NCBI RefSeq assembly: GCF_947494015.1 | Contig: NZ_CANLTL010000001.1 | Coordinates: 1 to 64,000 of the forward strand | Reading direction: 5' to 3' | Source of the DNA: an uncultured Cellulomonas sp. | Lineage (GTDB): Bacteria; Actinomycetota; Actinomycetes; Actinomycetales; Cellulomonadaceae | Length of the DNA stretch: 64,000 bases | Part shown: positions 54,141-62,742 of the stretch, one piece after another | How positions within the stretch are numbered: position 1 is the stretch's first letter | Layout: each line of letters begins with the position of its first letter | Notes under the pieces: model-generated | Told to the model about the DNA's origin: nothing | The model's database searches: none | The model's input: only the letters and a program-made list of their open reading frames with translations | Translations under genes and position numbers: made by a program

Positions 54141-54239
54141 CTACTTCTTGTTGCGACGCTGGTGGCGCGTCTTGCGCAGCAGCTTGCGGTGCTTCTTCTT
54201 CGCCATGCGCTTGCGGCGCTTCTTGATGACGGAGCCCAT
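54141..54239 (-). CDS. Small ribosomal protein bS22 (AURKAIP1/COX24-type)
   Basis: This 32-residue, extremely basic protein begins [20 protein letters not shown] and ends in RRNKK. This is the actinobacterial 30S protein bS22, seen in mycobacterial ribosome structures. The ATG at 54239 has a GAGGA site 5 nt upstream. A TAAAGT box on the minus strand at 54320-54325 may be its promoter. The hairpin at 54109-54135 follows it. It is easily missed by gene finders because of its size. Confidence 0.95.
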   Translation of the reverse strand: MGSVIKKRRKRMAKKKHRKLLRKTRHQRRNKK

Positions 54240-54367
54240 GAGTCCTCACAATCTCGGGTGCTGGTCGGATCGACACGCGGCGCGGTCAGATCGTCCACGC
54301 ACGCCGAAAGTCCTCGGTCACTTTACCCGCTCCCCCGCCACCGACGCGACGCGCCCGGGTTCGCCGG

Positions 54368-54574
54368 TCAGGACGTCAGCCGGTCGCCCTCGATGTAGGC
54401 CGTGGACAGGTAGTGGTCCAGGGCGTCCTGCGGGACCCGGAACGACCGGCCGACCCGGACGGCGGGCATCTCCCCGGAGTGGACCAGGCGGTACACGGTC
54501 ATCTTCGACACGCGCATCACCTCGGCGACCTCGGCCACCGTGAGGAACCGCACGCGGGGCTGGTCGCTCGACAT
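54368..54574 (-). CDS. bldC: BldC-like MerR-type helix-turn-helix regulator
   Basis: This 68-residue DNA-binding protein consists of one winged-helix domain of the excisionase/MerR type: FLTVAEVAEVMRVSKMTVYR followed by LVHSGEMPAVRVGRSFRVPQ. It closely resembles Streptomyces BldC, which binds direct repeats cooperatively and controls development; in non-sporulating relatives the role is unclear. The ATG start is at 54574. A TAGGGT box on the minus strand at 54652-54657 is a possible promoter. It is next to bS22, a neighbourhood conserved across actinobacteria. Confidence 0.93.
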   Translation of the reverse strand: MSSDQPRVRFLTVAEVAEVMRVSKMTVYRLVHSGEMPAVRVGRSFRVPQDALDHYLSTAYIEGDRLTS

Positions 54575-54725
54575 GTGGCGCTGGACTCCAGGGGACGGGC
54601 CGGCGGTGCGGCGACGGTCGCGATCCGCCGACGGCGGGACACGCAGCGCTCACCCTAGGGCCTGTGGCGTCGGCGGGAAAGGGGACCGAGCGAGCCCACC
54701 CCGCCTGGCCCATCCGCCGCGCGCG

Positions 54726-55907
54726 TCACTCGTACAGGGTGTCCAGGCCGTGCAGCGGGAACGACGCCTGCCGGGCCGCGCGGATGGCGCGGTCCAGCTC
54801 GTCAGCGGGGTCGAAGCCGTCCGCCCACCGCGGGAAGTCGGGCTCGACGCCGTCGCCCATGGTGTGCGGCGCGGACGCGCCGGAGAGCGTCTCGACGGTC
54901 TCCCGCCAGGTCTGCGGCACGGGGGTGGACGCGTCCAGGCCCGCGTGGGCGGCGATCGCGATCAGGTGCGCCCACACCCGCGGGACGACGTCGTACAGCG
55001 CGTAGCCGCCGCCACCGAGCGCGAGCCACCGTCCGGCGGCGACCTCGTGCGCGAGGTCGTGGACCCGCCCGGCGACGTACCGCTGCGCGTCCACGCTCAC
55101 CCGCAGGTGCGCCAGCGGGTCGCGCCGGTGCGCGTCGCACCCGTGCTGGCTCACGACGACGTCCGGTGCGAAGGCCCGCACCACCGGCTCGACGACGGCG
55201 TCGATCGCCCGCAGCCAGCCACGGTCGCCGGTGCCGGCCGGCAGCGGGACGTTGACCACCGTGCCCTCGGCACCCGGCCCGCCGAGCTCGGTGACGTGCC
55301 CGGTGCCGGGGAACAGGGTGCGCCCGCTCTCGTGCACCGACACGGTCAGGACGCGCGGGTCGTCCCAGAACACGCGCTCCACGCCGTCCCCGTGGTGGGC
55401 GTCCACGTCCACGTACGCGACCCGCTCGGCGCCCGCGTCGAGCAGCCCGCGGATCGCCACCGCCGCGTCGTTGTAGATGCAGAACCCCGACGCCGCGCCC
55501 GGCATCGCGTGGTGCATGCCGCCCGCGATGTTCACCGCGTGCGCGACCTCCCCGGCCCACACCGCGCGCGCGGCCGCCAGGCTCCCGCCGACGATGCGGG
55601 CGGCGGCGTCGTGCATGCCGGGGAACACCGGGTCGTCCTCGGTGCCCAGCCCGCGCGCCAGGTCCAGCTGCCCGTCCCGCGACGCCTTGACGACCGCGGC
55701 GACGTAGTCGGCGTCGTGCACGGTGAGCAGGTCCGCCTCGGTGGCCGGCGCGGCGTCGACCACCTGCACGCCCTCCTCGGCGAGCGTGCCCAGCGCCCGG
55801 GACAGCTGCATGGTGAGGTCCAGCCGCAGGGGCGACATGGGGTGCCCGTGGCCGAAGCTGTACGCGAGCAGCGCGGGGCTCCACACCACGCGCACGGAGT
55901 CGCTCAT
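54726..55907 (-). CDS. acuC: AcuC-type class I histone-deacetylase-like protein
   Basis: This 393-residue zinc-dependent arginase-fold deacylase has active-site segments MHHAMPGAASGFCIYNDAAV, YVDVDAHHGDGVERVFW (zinc Asp and His) and SQHGCDAHRRDPLAHL. The glycine loop LALGGGGYALYDVVPR is also present. AcuC in Bacillus and other bacteria deacetylates acetyl-CoA synthetase, but acsA is not in this window. The ATG at 55907 has TACCGT 8 nt upstream, a borderline leaderless arrangement. It is divergent from the potassium-uptake gene. Confidence 0.93.
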   Translation of the reverse strand: MSDSVRVVWSPALLAYSFGHGHPMSPLRLDLTMQLSRALGTLAEEGVQVVDAAPATEADLLTVHDADYVAAVVKASRDGQLDLARGLGTEDDPVFPGMHDAAARIVGGSLAAARAVWAGEVAHAVNIAGGMHHAMPGAASGFCIYNDAAVAIRGLLDAGAERVAYVDVDAHHGDGVERVFWDDPRVLTVSVHESGRTLFPGTGHVTELGGPGAEGTVVNVPLPAGTGDRGWLRAIDAVVEPVVRAFAPDVVVSQHGCDAHRRDPLAHLRVSVDAQRYVAGRVHDLAHEVAAGRWLALGGGGYALYDVVPRVWAHLIAIAAHAGLDASTPVPQTWRETVETLSGASAPHTMGDGVEPDFPRWADGFDPADELDRAIRAARQASFPLHGLDTLYE

Positions 55908-55989
55908 GAGAGGTCACGGTAGCCGTGCGCGCACCCGTCCAGCACGCCGCGTGCGCCACCGGGGGCACGGCGTGCGAGAGTGGGCGCTC

Positions 55990-57390
55990 ATGAGCGTCGG
56001 CGGCAGGAGCGCAGGGTTGCGCGACCGCCTGCGGGACCGGCCACCGGGCCGTGACGGCCTGGACCGGCTCGCCCGGCAGTCGCCGGCCCGCCTGGCGATC
56101 GGTGTGTTCGCCGCCGTCGTCGCCGTCTTCGCCGCGCTGCTGTCCATCCCGGCCGCGACGGCGACCGGTCAGCGTGCCCCGTTCGTCGACGCCCTGTTCA
56201 CGGCGACGTCGGCGGTCTGCGTCACCGGGCTGGTCGTGCAGCCGACCGGCACGTACTGGTCGACGCTCGGCCACGTGATCATCCTCGTCGGCATGCAGAT
56301 CGGCGGGCTGGGGGTGATGACCCTGGCGTCGCTGCTCGGCCTGGCCGTGTCCCGGCGGATCGGGCTCACCCAGCGGCTGCTGGTCAGCGCCGAGACGAAG
56401 ACCGGGCGCCTGGGCGAGGTCGGGTCGCTGCTGCGGATCGTCGTCCTGACGTCGGCGGTCTTCGAGGTCGCGATCGCGGCGGTCCTCATCCCGCGGTTCG
56501 CCATGCTGGGCGAGAGCTGGGGCGACGCCGTCTGGCACGGCGTCTTCTACGCCGTCTCCGCGTTCAACAACGGCGGGTTCGTGCCCACGGCCGAGGGGTT
56601 GGACCCGTACGTCTCGGACTGGTGGGTCCTGCTGCCCATCATCATCGGCGTGTTCGTCGGCTCCCTCGGCTTCCCGGCCCTGCTCAACGTGCTGACGCTG
56701 TGGCGCACGCCGCGCCGGTGGAGCCTGCACGCGAAGCTGACCATCGTGACCAGCCTCGTGCTGGTCGTCTCCGGTGCGCTGATCGTCGCCGCGTTCGAGT
56801 GGACCAACCCGCGCACCTTCGCCCCGCTCGACGCGGACGCCACCGTGCTCGCGTCGCTGTTCGCCGGGGTCATGCCCCGGTCCGGCGGCTTCTCCACGGT
56901 CGACGTCGGGCAGATGCACGAGGGGACCTGGCTGCTGCTCGACGCGCTCATGTTCGTCGGCGGCGGCAGCGCCTCGACCGCGGGCGGCATCAAGGTGACC
57001 ACGCTCGCGGTCATGCTGCTGGCGATCGTCGCCGAGGCCCGCGGCGACCGGGACGTCGAGGCCTTCGGCCGGCGGATCCCCCGCGAGGGACTGCAGGTCG
57101 CCATCGCGGTCTCGCTGGTCAGCGCGACGATCGTCCTGGTCGCGAGCCTCGCCATGCTCGCCGTGACCGGCCTGACCCTGGACGTCGTGCTGTTCGACGT
57201 CATCTCGGCGTTCGCGACGGTCGGGCTGTCGACCGGCATCACCTCCACGCTGCCGGACGAGGGCAAGTACATCCTCACCGTGCTCATGTTCGTCGGCCGG
57301 ACTGGCACGATGACCCTCGCCGCCGCGCTCGCCCTGCGCAGCCGTCGGCGTGTGATCCGCTACCCCGAGGAGAGGCCGATCATTGGCTGA
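55990..57390 (+). CDS. KtrB/TrkH-family potassium transporter
   Basis: This 466-residue K+ (or Na+/K+) channel-like transporter has four pore loops, each with a selectivity-filter glycine: TATSAVCVTGLVV (~74-86), SAFNNGGFVPT, MPRSGGFSTVDVG and FATVGLSTGITST. The intramembrane gate region GGGSASTAGGIKVTT is intact. About ten helices are seen, and the first 35 residues are Arg-rich and cytoplasmic. The start chosen is ATG at 55990. It overlaps the trkA gene by 8 nt, so both subunits are co-expressed. Confidence 0.95.
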   Translation: MSVGGRSAGLRDRLRDRPPGRDGLDRLARQSPARLAIGVFAAVVAVFAALLSIPAATATGQRAPFVDALFTATSAVCVTGLVVQPTGTYWSTLGHVIILVGMQIGGLGVMTLASLLGLAVSRRIGLTQRLLVSAETKTGRLGEVGSLLRIVVLTSAVFEVAIAAVLIPRFAMLGESWGDAVWHGVFYAVSAFNNGGFVPTAEGLDPYVSDWWVLLPIIIGVFVGSLGFPALLNVLTLWRTPRRWSLHAKLTIVTSLVLVVSGALIVAAFEWTNPRTFAPLDADATVLASLFAGVMPRSGGFSTVDVGQMHEGTWLLLDALMFVGGGSASTAGGIKVTTLAVMLLAIVAEARGDRDVEAFGRRIPREGLQVAIAVSLVSATIVLVASLAMLAVTGLTLDVVLFDVISAFATVGLSTGITSTLPDEGKYILTVLMFVGRTGTMTLAAALALRSRRRVIRYPEERPIIG

Positions 57391-58093
57391 CAGCATGCGC
57401 TTCGACCGCGGCAGCCGGGCGTCCCGGGAGAAGGAGAAGCAGCAGCGGGACTCCGGCGTCCTGGTGATCGGGCTCGGGCGGTTCGGCTCGGCCATCGCGT
57501 CCACGCTGGACAACCTCGGCCAGGACGTGCTGGCCGTCGAGCGGCAGCCGGAGCTGGTGGCGCAGTGGACGGGGCGGGTGCCGCTGGTGGAGGCGGACGC
57601 CGCCAACCCCGAGGCGCTCGAGCAGCTCGGCGCCCGGGACTTCCCGGTCGCCGTCGTCGGCGTCGGCTCCTACCTCGAGGCCAGCGTGCTCATCACGGGC
57701 AACCTCGTCGACCTCGGCACCCCGCAGATCTGGGCCAAGGCCACGTCCAACGAGCACGCGCGCATCCTGCAGCGGATCGGCGCCCACCACGTGGTGCTCC
57801 CGGAGGCGGACGCGGGAGCGCGGGTGGCCCACCTGGTCTCCGGCAAGATGCTGGACTACATCGAGGTCGAGGACGGCTTCACGATCGTCAAGATGCGCCC
57901 GCCGCGGGAGACGCAGGGGTTCACGATCGGCCAGACCAAGATCCGCGAGCGGTACGGGGTCACCGTGGTCGGGGTGAAGTCGCCGGGTCAGGACTTCGTG
58001 TACGCCGAGCCCGACACGCGCATCTCGCCCGACGACCTGCTGGTCGTCTCCGGGCACGCCGACCTGCTCGAGCGCTTCGCCGCCCGCCCGTAG
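57383..58093 (+). CDS. trkA: TrkA/KtrA-type RCK potassium-channel regulatory subunit
   Basis: This 236-residue cytoplasmic gating ring protein has an N-terminal RCK domain with VLVIGLGRFGSAIASTLDNL (~24-43) for NAD(H)/ATP binding. A C-terminal TrkA_C domain (~150-230) runs through FTIGQTKIRERYGVTVVGVK and ISPDDLLVVSGHADLLERF. A TTG start at 57383 is favoured since GAGGAGAGG lies 7 nt upstream; ATG at 57395 is an alternative that loses 4 residues. It is followed by a long palindrome at 58142. Confidence 0.95.
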   Translation: MADSMRFDRGSRASREKEKQQRDSGVLVIGLGRFGSAIASTLDNLGQDVLAVERQPELVAQWTGRVPLVEADAANPEALEQLGARDFPVAVVGVGSYLEASVLITGNLVDLGTPQIWAKATSNEHARILQRIGAHHVVLPEADAGARVAHLVSGKMLDYIEVEDGFTIVKMRPPRETQGFTIGQTKIRERYGVTVVGVKSPGQDFVYAEPDTRISPDDLLVVSGHADLLERFAARP

Positions 58094-58141
58094 CCGCTCG
58101 CCGGCGAGCGCCGCCGGTCGGCGCCCGGTCCGGCGGGACGC

Positions 58142-58177
58142 CCGAGGGCCGGGCACCGATCGGTGCCCGGCCCTCGG
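58142..58177. terminator. 36-bp perfect palindrome, bidirectional terminator
   Basis: The sequence is a perfect palindrome (CCGAGGGCCGGGCACCGA and its complement), forming an uninterrupted stem with a minimal loop at CGATCG. It lies between the convergent trkA (ends 58093) and the SLH-GH43 gene (ends 58192), so it probably terminates both. Confidence 0.85.
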
Positions 58178-58191
58178 ATCACTGCTCCGGC

Positions 58192-61100
58192 TCAGTCCGC
58201 CGCGCGTGCGGGACGGAACAGGAACTGGTCGAACCGGTAGAGGAACGCCGCCATCGCCTGTCGGGTGACCGGCGCGGTCGCCCGGAACGTGTGGTCCGGG
58301 TACCCCTCGGTGATGTCCGTGTCCTCCAGCCACCCGATCGCCGTGGCGAACTGGTGGTCGGCCGGCACGTCGGAGAACTCCGGCGCGTCGGCCTTCGGGG
58401 AGCCCGCGAGGCGGTGCAGGAACGCCGCCATCGCCTGCCGCGAGACCGGAGCCGTCGGACGGAACGTGCCGTCCGCGTACCCGTTCGAGTACTCGGCGGC
58501 GTGCATCCACTCGATCGCCTCGTAGAACGGGTTGTCGGGATCGACGTCGGAGAAGGTCTGCTGACCCTCCTCCGGCGTGTACTCGACCCCCGAGTAGCGG
58601 TACATGAACGCCGCCATCGCCTGCCGCGACACCGGCACCGCCGGGTAGAAGAACCGCTGGTCGCCGACGGGGGTGCCCAGGCTCAGGCCCCGCTCGGCCA
58701 TCCAGCGGATCTCGTCGTAGAACGGGTGGCCGGCCATGACGTCCGCGAACTGCGGCGCCGCGGCGACCACGGTGACGGTCGCGGTCGCCCGGGCGCTGAC
58801 GCCCGCACCGACCGTGCCGGTCACCGTGAACTGGCCCGGACCGGCGTACGACGCGGGGTCGACCGCGTCCCACGTGACCGGCAGGTCGTTCGTCGAGCCG
58901 TCACCCATCGTGACCGTGACGGTCGCCGGCAGGACGGGCGCCTTGCCGGCCGTGGTGCTCACGGAGACCGGTGCGACCGACTCCACGAAGGCGTCCGGCT
59001 GGTAGCTCGCGAGCAGCCGGTCGTACTCGGTCTGGGTGACCGGGATGACCGTGCCGTGCCGCGGGCTGGACGGCAGGTCCGCCGAGGGGATGGACGTCCA
59101 GTCGCCGGAGGCGATGTCGTCGGTCTCGAAGGCCATGTACCCCTGGCCGCCGTGGTACGAGGGCTGGTCGATGAACATGAACCAGTGCGACGGGTCCTCG
59201 TTGTCGCGGAACGCCAGCGGCCCCTCGCCCTGGGTGAACGTCCCACCCCAGGGGTTCGGCTGGCCGACGCCCACGCGCTCCTTGACCAGCTGCCACGGCG
59301 ACGACGTCGTCGTCGGCAGCGTCCCGGTGACCACGGCGGTCAGCTCGGGCGAGCGCTCCTGGCGGACCGTCATCGAGGCCTCGTCCTTGATGAACCGGTA
59401 GAAGGTGTCCCCGTCCTGGACGACGGTCGCGTCGATCATGCCGCGGCCTGCACCGCGCCGGACGTCGACCCACGGCCGGGGCTCGCTGAAGGTCACGAAG
59501 TCCCGCGTGGTCGCGAACATCATCCGGTTGTAGCTCGTCGCGACGTCGCGGGACGCCTCGTCGGTCGTCTCGTACAGGTTGGAAGCCCAGTAGACGACGT
59601 ACTGACCCGACTCGGAGTCGTAGAACGCCTCCGGCGCCCAGGTGTTGCCGGCGAAGTCGGAGGAGACCTCCACCGCACGCGGCTCGGACCAGTTCACCAG
59701 GTCCGTGGACTCCCACACGACGATGTTCTGGCTGCCCGACTCCTGCGCCCGGCCGAAGTCGAACCCGCCGTACAGGTCGTGCATGTTGAGGTCCGTCGCG
59801 ATGAGGAAGAACCGGTCCCCCTCGGGCGAGCGGATGATGAACGGGTCGCGGACGCCCTCCTCGCCGACGTCCGACTGGAGCACCGACTCACCGTCGTTGA
59901 GCTGCTGCCAGCTGAGCGGGTCGTTGCCCTCGCTGACGGAGAAGTAGATCTCCTCGAAGTTGGTGTTCGTCTCCCCGCGGAAGTACGGGAAGAAGTACGC
60001 CGCCTTCTCCTCCTGCACGGGCATGGGCTGCACGGTGGCCACGATCGTCCGCGACGCGCTGGCCCCACCGCGCGTGGCCGTGACGGTCAGCGTGACCTCG
60101 ACCGGCTCGGCGCCGGGCGCCGGGCGGGTGACCTCACCGGTCGCGGTGATGACCGTCGGCGCGCTGGAGGTCCACGTCAGCGTGGAGCCCTCGTCCCCCG
60201 CCGTCGGCAGCGTGATGTTGCCGCGGACGTCGTCGACCGAGGGGATCGCCACGTCGCCGAGGTCGGCCGCGACCGCGGCGGCATCCGTCGCCGCCTCGCC
60301 GTAGGCCGCCTGCAGCGCGGCCCACTCGCCGCCGGTCACGGGCAGCACGGTGCCGTGCCGGAACCGGGCCGGGAAGTCGACGTCGTCCTCGGGGACGAGC
60401 GACCACTGCCCGCTGTCGAGGTCGGTGGTCGTGAACGGCAGGTAGCCGCGGCCTCCGTATTCGTCGATGAACATGTACCAGCGCTCCTCGGTGTTCGACT
60501 TGAACACGAGCGGGCCCTCACCCCGGTCGATGCCGGGAGCGGTGTCGGTCGGGGCGCCGATGCAGTCCGCGACCAGCTCGTAGTCCGTCGAGAGCAGGTC
60601 GGTCGACTTCTCCCCGGTGATGTACTTCGAGCACGGGGTGCTCGAGGTGTTGTCCCGCTCGTCCTTCGTGTACCGGTAGTACACGCCGTCGTGCTCGACG
60701 ACGGTCGAGTCGATGACCGAGTAGCCCGGGTCGATCCAGACCTGCGGCTCGCTGAACGTGTGGAAGTCCCGGGTGGTGACGTACATCATCCGGTTGTAGG
60801 TGTCCCCGGTGTGGTCCGGGTCGTCGTCGGCGTAGAGCTTGGACGCCCAGAAGACGACGTACTCCCCGATCGCCTCGTCGTAGAAGGCCTCGGGTGCCCA
60901 GGCGTTGCCGGCCTCCGGCGGTGCCACCTCGGCGAGCCGGCCCTCGGACCAGGTCACCAGGTCGGTCGACTCCCAGATGACGATGTTGCGGCTGCCCTGG
61001 CGCTGCACCTCGTCCCAGCTGCCGCTGGACCCGTTGTACATCCGCAGGTCGGTGGCGATCTGGTAGAACTTGTCGCCCTCCGGGGAGCGGATGATGAACG

Positions 61101-62547
61101 GGTCGCGCAGGCCCATCTCGCCCGTCTCGGACGTCATCACCGGCTCGCCGTCGTTGAGCATGGTGTAGCGCAGCGGGTCGTTGCCCTGGCTCAGCGCGAA
61201 GTACACCTGCTCCCCCTGCGGCAGCCCCTCGCCGAGGAAGTGCGAGAACAGGTAGCCCTCGTACTCCTGCGGCGCCGGCAGCGCCGGGACGGTGGCGGTG
61301 AAGACGCGGGTCGCGGTCGCGGCACCGATCGTCACGGTGGCCGTGAGGTCCACCGATGCGGCGGCGGACCCGGGCGCGGGGCGGTTCACCTCACCGGTCG
61401 CCGTGATGGTCGCCGGGGCCGACGACGCCCAGCTCACCGTGCTGCCGTCCGGACCGGTGGCGGGCAGCACGAGGTCGCCGCGCACGTCCCCCACGTTGTG
61501 GACCACGAGCGCCGCGGCGGCGGCGTCCACGCGGACCTGGTCGGTGGGCTGCGGGAGCACCGTGACGGTGAACTCGGTCGTGGCCGTCGCGCCGCGCTGG
61601 GTGAGCGTCGCGGTCAGCGTGGCGGACGCAGGCCCCGCGTCCGCGGCGGGGCGGGTGATGGCGCCGTCGGCGGTGACCACGCCGGGGTCCGACGACTGCC
61701 AGGTGACGGCCGAGCCACCGGGCGTGGTGGCCGGCAGCACGAGGTCGCCCGACACGGCCGAGGTGTCGCCGATCGTGAACGTGGCGGCGTCGGCCGCGAC
61801 GGCCGCCGCGGCATTCGCCGCGCTGATCTCGGCGACCTCGCCGGCGTCCAGGGCCCGGTCGTAGATGCGGAAGTCGTGCACCGCGCCGCGGAAGTACGGG
61901 TCGGCGGTGTAGAGCGAGCGGCCGATGTAGTTCGCGGTGGTCGTGCCGTCGCCGATGCTGCCGGGGGTGATGGTGATACCGGTGTTGCGGGCCACCTCGG
62001 CGCCGTCCTCGTAGATCACCGCGGTGCCGTCGGCGAGCGTGTACGTCAGGTGCTTCCACACGCCACGGGTCAGGTTCGCCGCCGGGGACGCCTGCGTGTT
62101 CTGCTCCGTCGACCAGTTGCCGCTCGCGATCGCGGTCCGGTACGGGTTGCCCTCGGTGAACAGGTAGCCGTCGCCGGCGCCGTCGGCGCCGGTGTTGCCG
62201 AGCCCGTAGATGAAGTAGTTGCCGGCCTGTGCCGGGTCGATGCGCACGTCGAGCGCGATGCTGATCGCGTCGAGGCCCGCCATGAGGTCGTCGGGCAGGT
62301 CGACGTAGTCGTCGACGCCGTCGAGCACGAGCCCGTCCGGGGTCAGCTCGGCGCCGCCGAGGACCTCCGCGTCGTTCCCGTTGCCGGAGGCGTCCGGGAC
62401 GGCCGTGCCCCCCGCACCGGCGAGTGCGTAGTGCGCGACCAGCCCGTCGGTGGGTGCCGCCGCGGCGGCCGCCATCGGCAGCGTGGTCATCACCCCGCCC
62501 GCCAGTGCTGCGGCCGTGAAGGCGGCCGCTGTCCGTCGATGTCTCAT
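58192..62547 (-). CDS. SLH-anchored multidomain protein with tandem GH43-like domains
   Basis: This 1451-residue secreted protein has a signal peptide (~1-33, ending MAAAAAAPTDG). A LamG-type domain follows (~35-235; LVAHYALAGAGG, DYVDLPDDLM, RIYDRALDAGEV). Two atrophied Ig-like repeats (~245-410) precede the first GH43-like propeller (~427-745; GLRDPFIIRSPEGDKFYQIA, NAWAPEAFYDEA). A third Ig-like repeat (~750-830) precedes the second GH43-like propeller (~844-1182; GVRDPFIIRSPEGDRFFLIA, NTWAPEAFYDSE). A Big_4 Ig domain (~1186-1265) and three SLH modules (~1267-1450) end the protein. The SLH modules carry SRQAMAAF or TRQAMAAF in place of the classical TRAE. GH43 enzymes attack arabinan or xylan; the exact activity is not evident. 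The start is ATG at 62547 with GAGAGGA upstream. Confidence 0.9.
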   Translation of the reverse strand: MRHRRTAAAFTAAALAGGVMTTLPMAAAAAAPTDGLVAHYALAGAGGTAVPDASGNGNDAEVLGGAELTPDGLVLDGVDDYVDLPDDLMAGLDAISIALDVRIDPAQAGNYFIYGLGNTGADGAGDGYLFTEGNPYRTAIASGNWSTEQNTQASPAANLTRGVWKHLTYTLADGTAVIYEDGAEVARNTGITITPGSIGDGTTTANYIGRSLYTADPYFRGAVHDFRIYDRALDAGEVAEISAANAAAAVAADAATFTIGDTSAVSGDLVLPATTPGGSAVTWQSSDPGVVTADGAITRPAADAGPASATLTATLTQRGATATTEFTVTVLPQPTDQVRVDAAAAALVVHNVGDVRGDLVLPATGPDGSTVSWASSAPATITATGEVNRPAPGSAAASVDLTATVTIGAATATRVFTATVPALPAPQEYEGYLFSHFLGEGLPQGEQVYFALSQGNDPLRYTMLNDGEPVMTSETGEMGLRDPFIIRSPEGDKFYQIATDLRMYNGSSGSWDEVQRQGSRNIVIWESTDLVTWSEGRLAEVAPPEAGNAWAPEAFYDEAIGEYVVFWASKLYADDDPDHTGDTYNRMMYVTTRDFHTFSEPQVWIDPGYSVIDSTVVEHDGVYYRYTKDERDNTSSTPCSKYITGEKSTDLLSTDYELVADCIGAPTDTAPGIDRGEGPLVFKSNTEERWYMFIDEYGGRGYLPFTTTDLDSGQWSLVPEDDVDFPARFRHGTVLPVTGGEWAALQAAYGEAATDAAAVAADLGDVAIPSVDDVRGNITLPTAGDEGSTLTWTSSAPTVITATGEVTRPAPGAEPVEVTLTVTATRGGASASRTIVATVQPMPVQEEKAAYFFPYFRGETNTNFEEIYFSVSEGNDPLSWQQLNDGESVLQSDVGEEGVRDPFIIRSPEGDRFFLIATDLNMHDLYGGFDFGRAQESGSQNIVVWESTDLVNWSEPRAVEVSSDFAGNTWAPEAFYDSESGQYVVYWASNLYETTDEASRDVATSYNRMMFATTRDFVTFSEPRPWVDVRRGAGRGMIDATVVQDGDTFYRFIKDEASMTVRQERSPELTAVVTGTLPTTTSSPWQLVKERVGVGQPNPWGGTFTQGEGPLAFRDNEDPSHWFMFIDQPSYHGGQGYMAFETDDIASGDWTSIPSADLPSSPRHGTVIPVTQTEYDRLLASYQPDAFVESVAPVSVSTTAGKAPVLPATVTVTMGDGSTNDLPVTWDAVDPASYAGPGQFTVTGTVGAGVSARATATVTVVAAAPQFADVMAGHPFYDEIRWMAERGLSLGTPVGDQRFFYPAVPVSRQAMAAFMYRYSGVEYTPEEGQQTFSDVDPDNPFYEAIEWMHAAEYSNGYADGTFRPTAPVSRQAMAAFLHRLAGSPKADAPEFSDVPADHQFATAIGWLEDTDITEGYPDHTFRATAPVTRQAMAAFLYRFDQFLFRPARAAD

Positions 62548-62742
62548 CGCCGGTCCTCTCTGCTGTCGCCGGCGCGCGTCGTCGCTCGCCGGGATCCGTC
62601 GGGTGGTGCCCCCGCGTGCGTCGTCGCCCGTCGGGGTCGTGCGCCGGCGCACGTGGGGCGCGCGCCGGGTGTCACCGGTCCGCGCCCTGGGCGCGGAGAG
62701 GCACAGGGGCCGGCGGGAGAGCTCCCGCCGGCCCCTGTGGTG
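62548..62742. other. Gap between the two SLH protein genes
   Basis: These ~195 bp hold the leader of the SLH-GH43 gene (GAGAGGA ribosome-binding site at its 5' end) and the terminator hairpin of the upstream gene. Arg-rich open frames cross it but none has a credible start. Confidence 0.6.
62702..62739. terminator. Strong hairpin after the SLH arabinofuranosidase-like gene
   Basis: Arms of 18 bp (CACAGGGGCCGGCGGGAG and its complement) are perfectly paired around a 2-nt centre. It begins 4 bp after the stop codon of the gene that ends at 62743, on the side its transcript leaves. Confidence 0.9.
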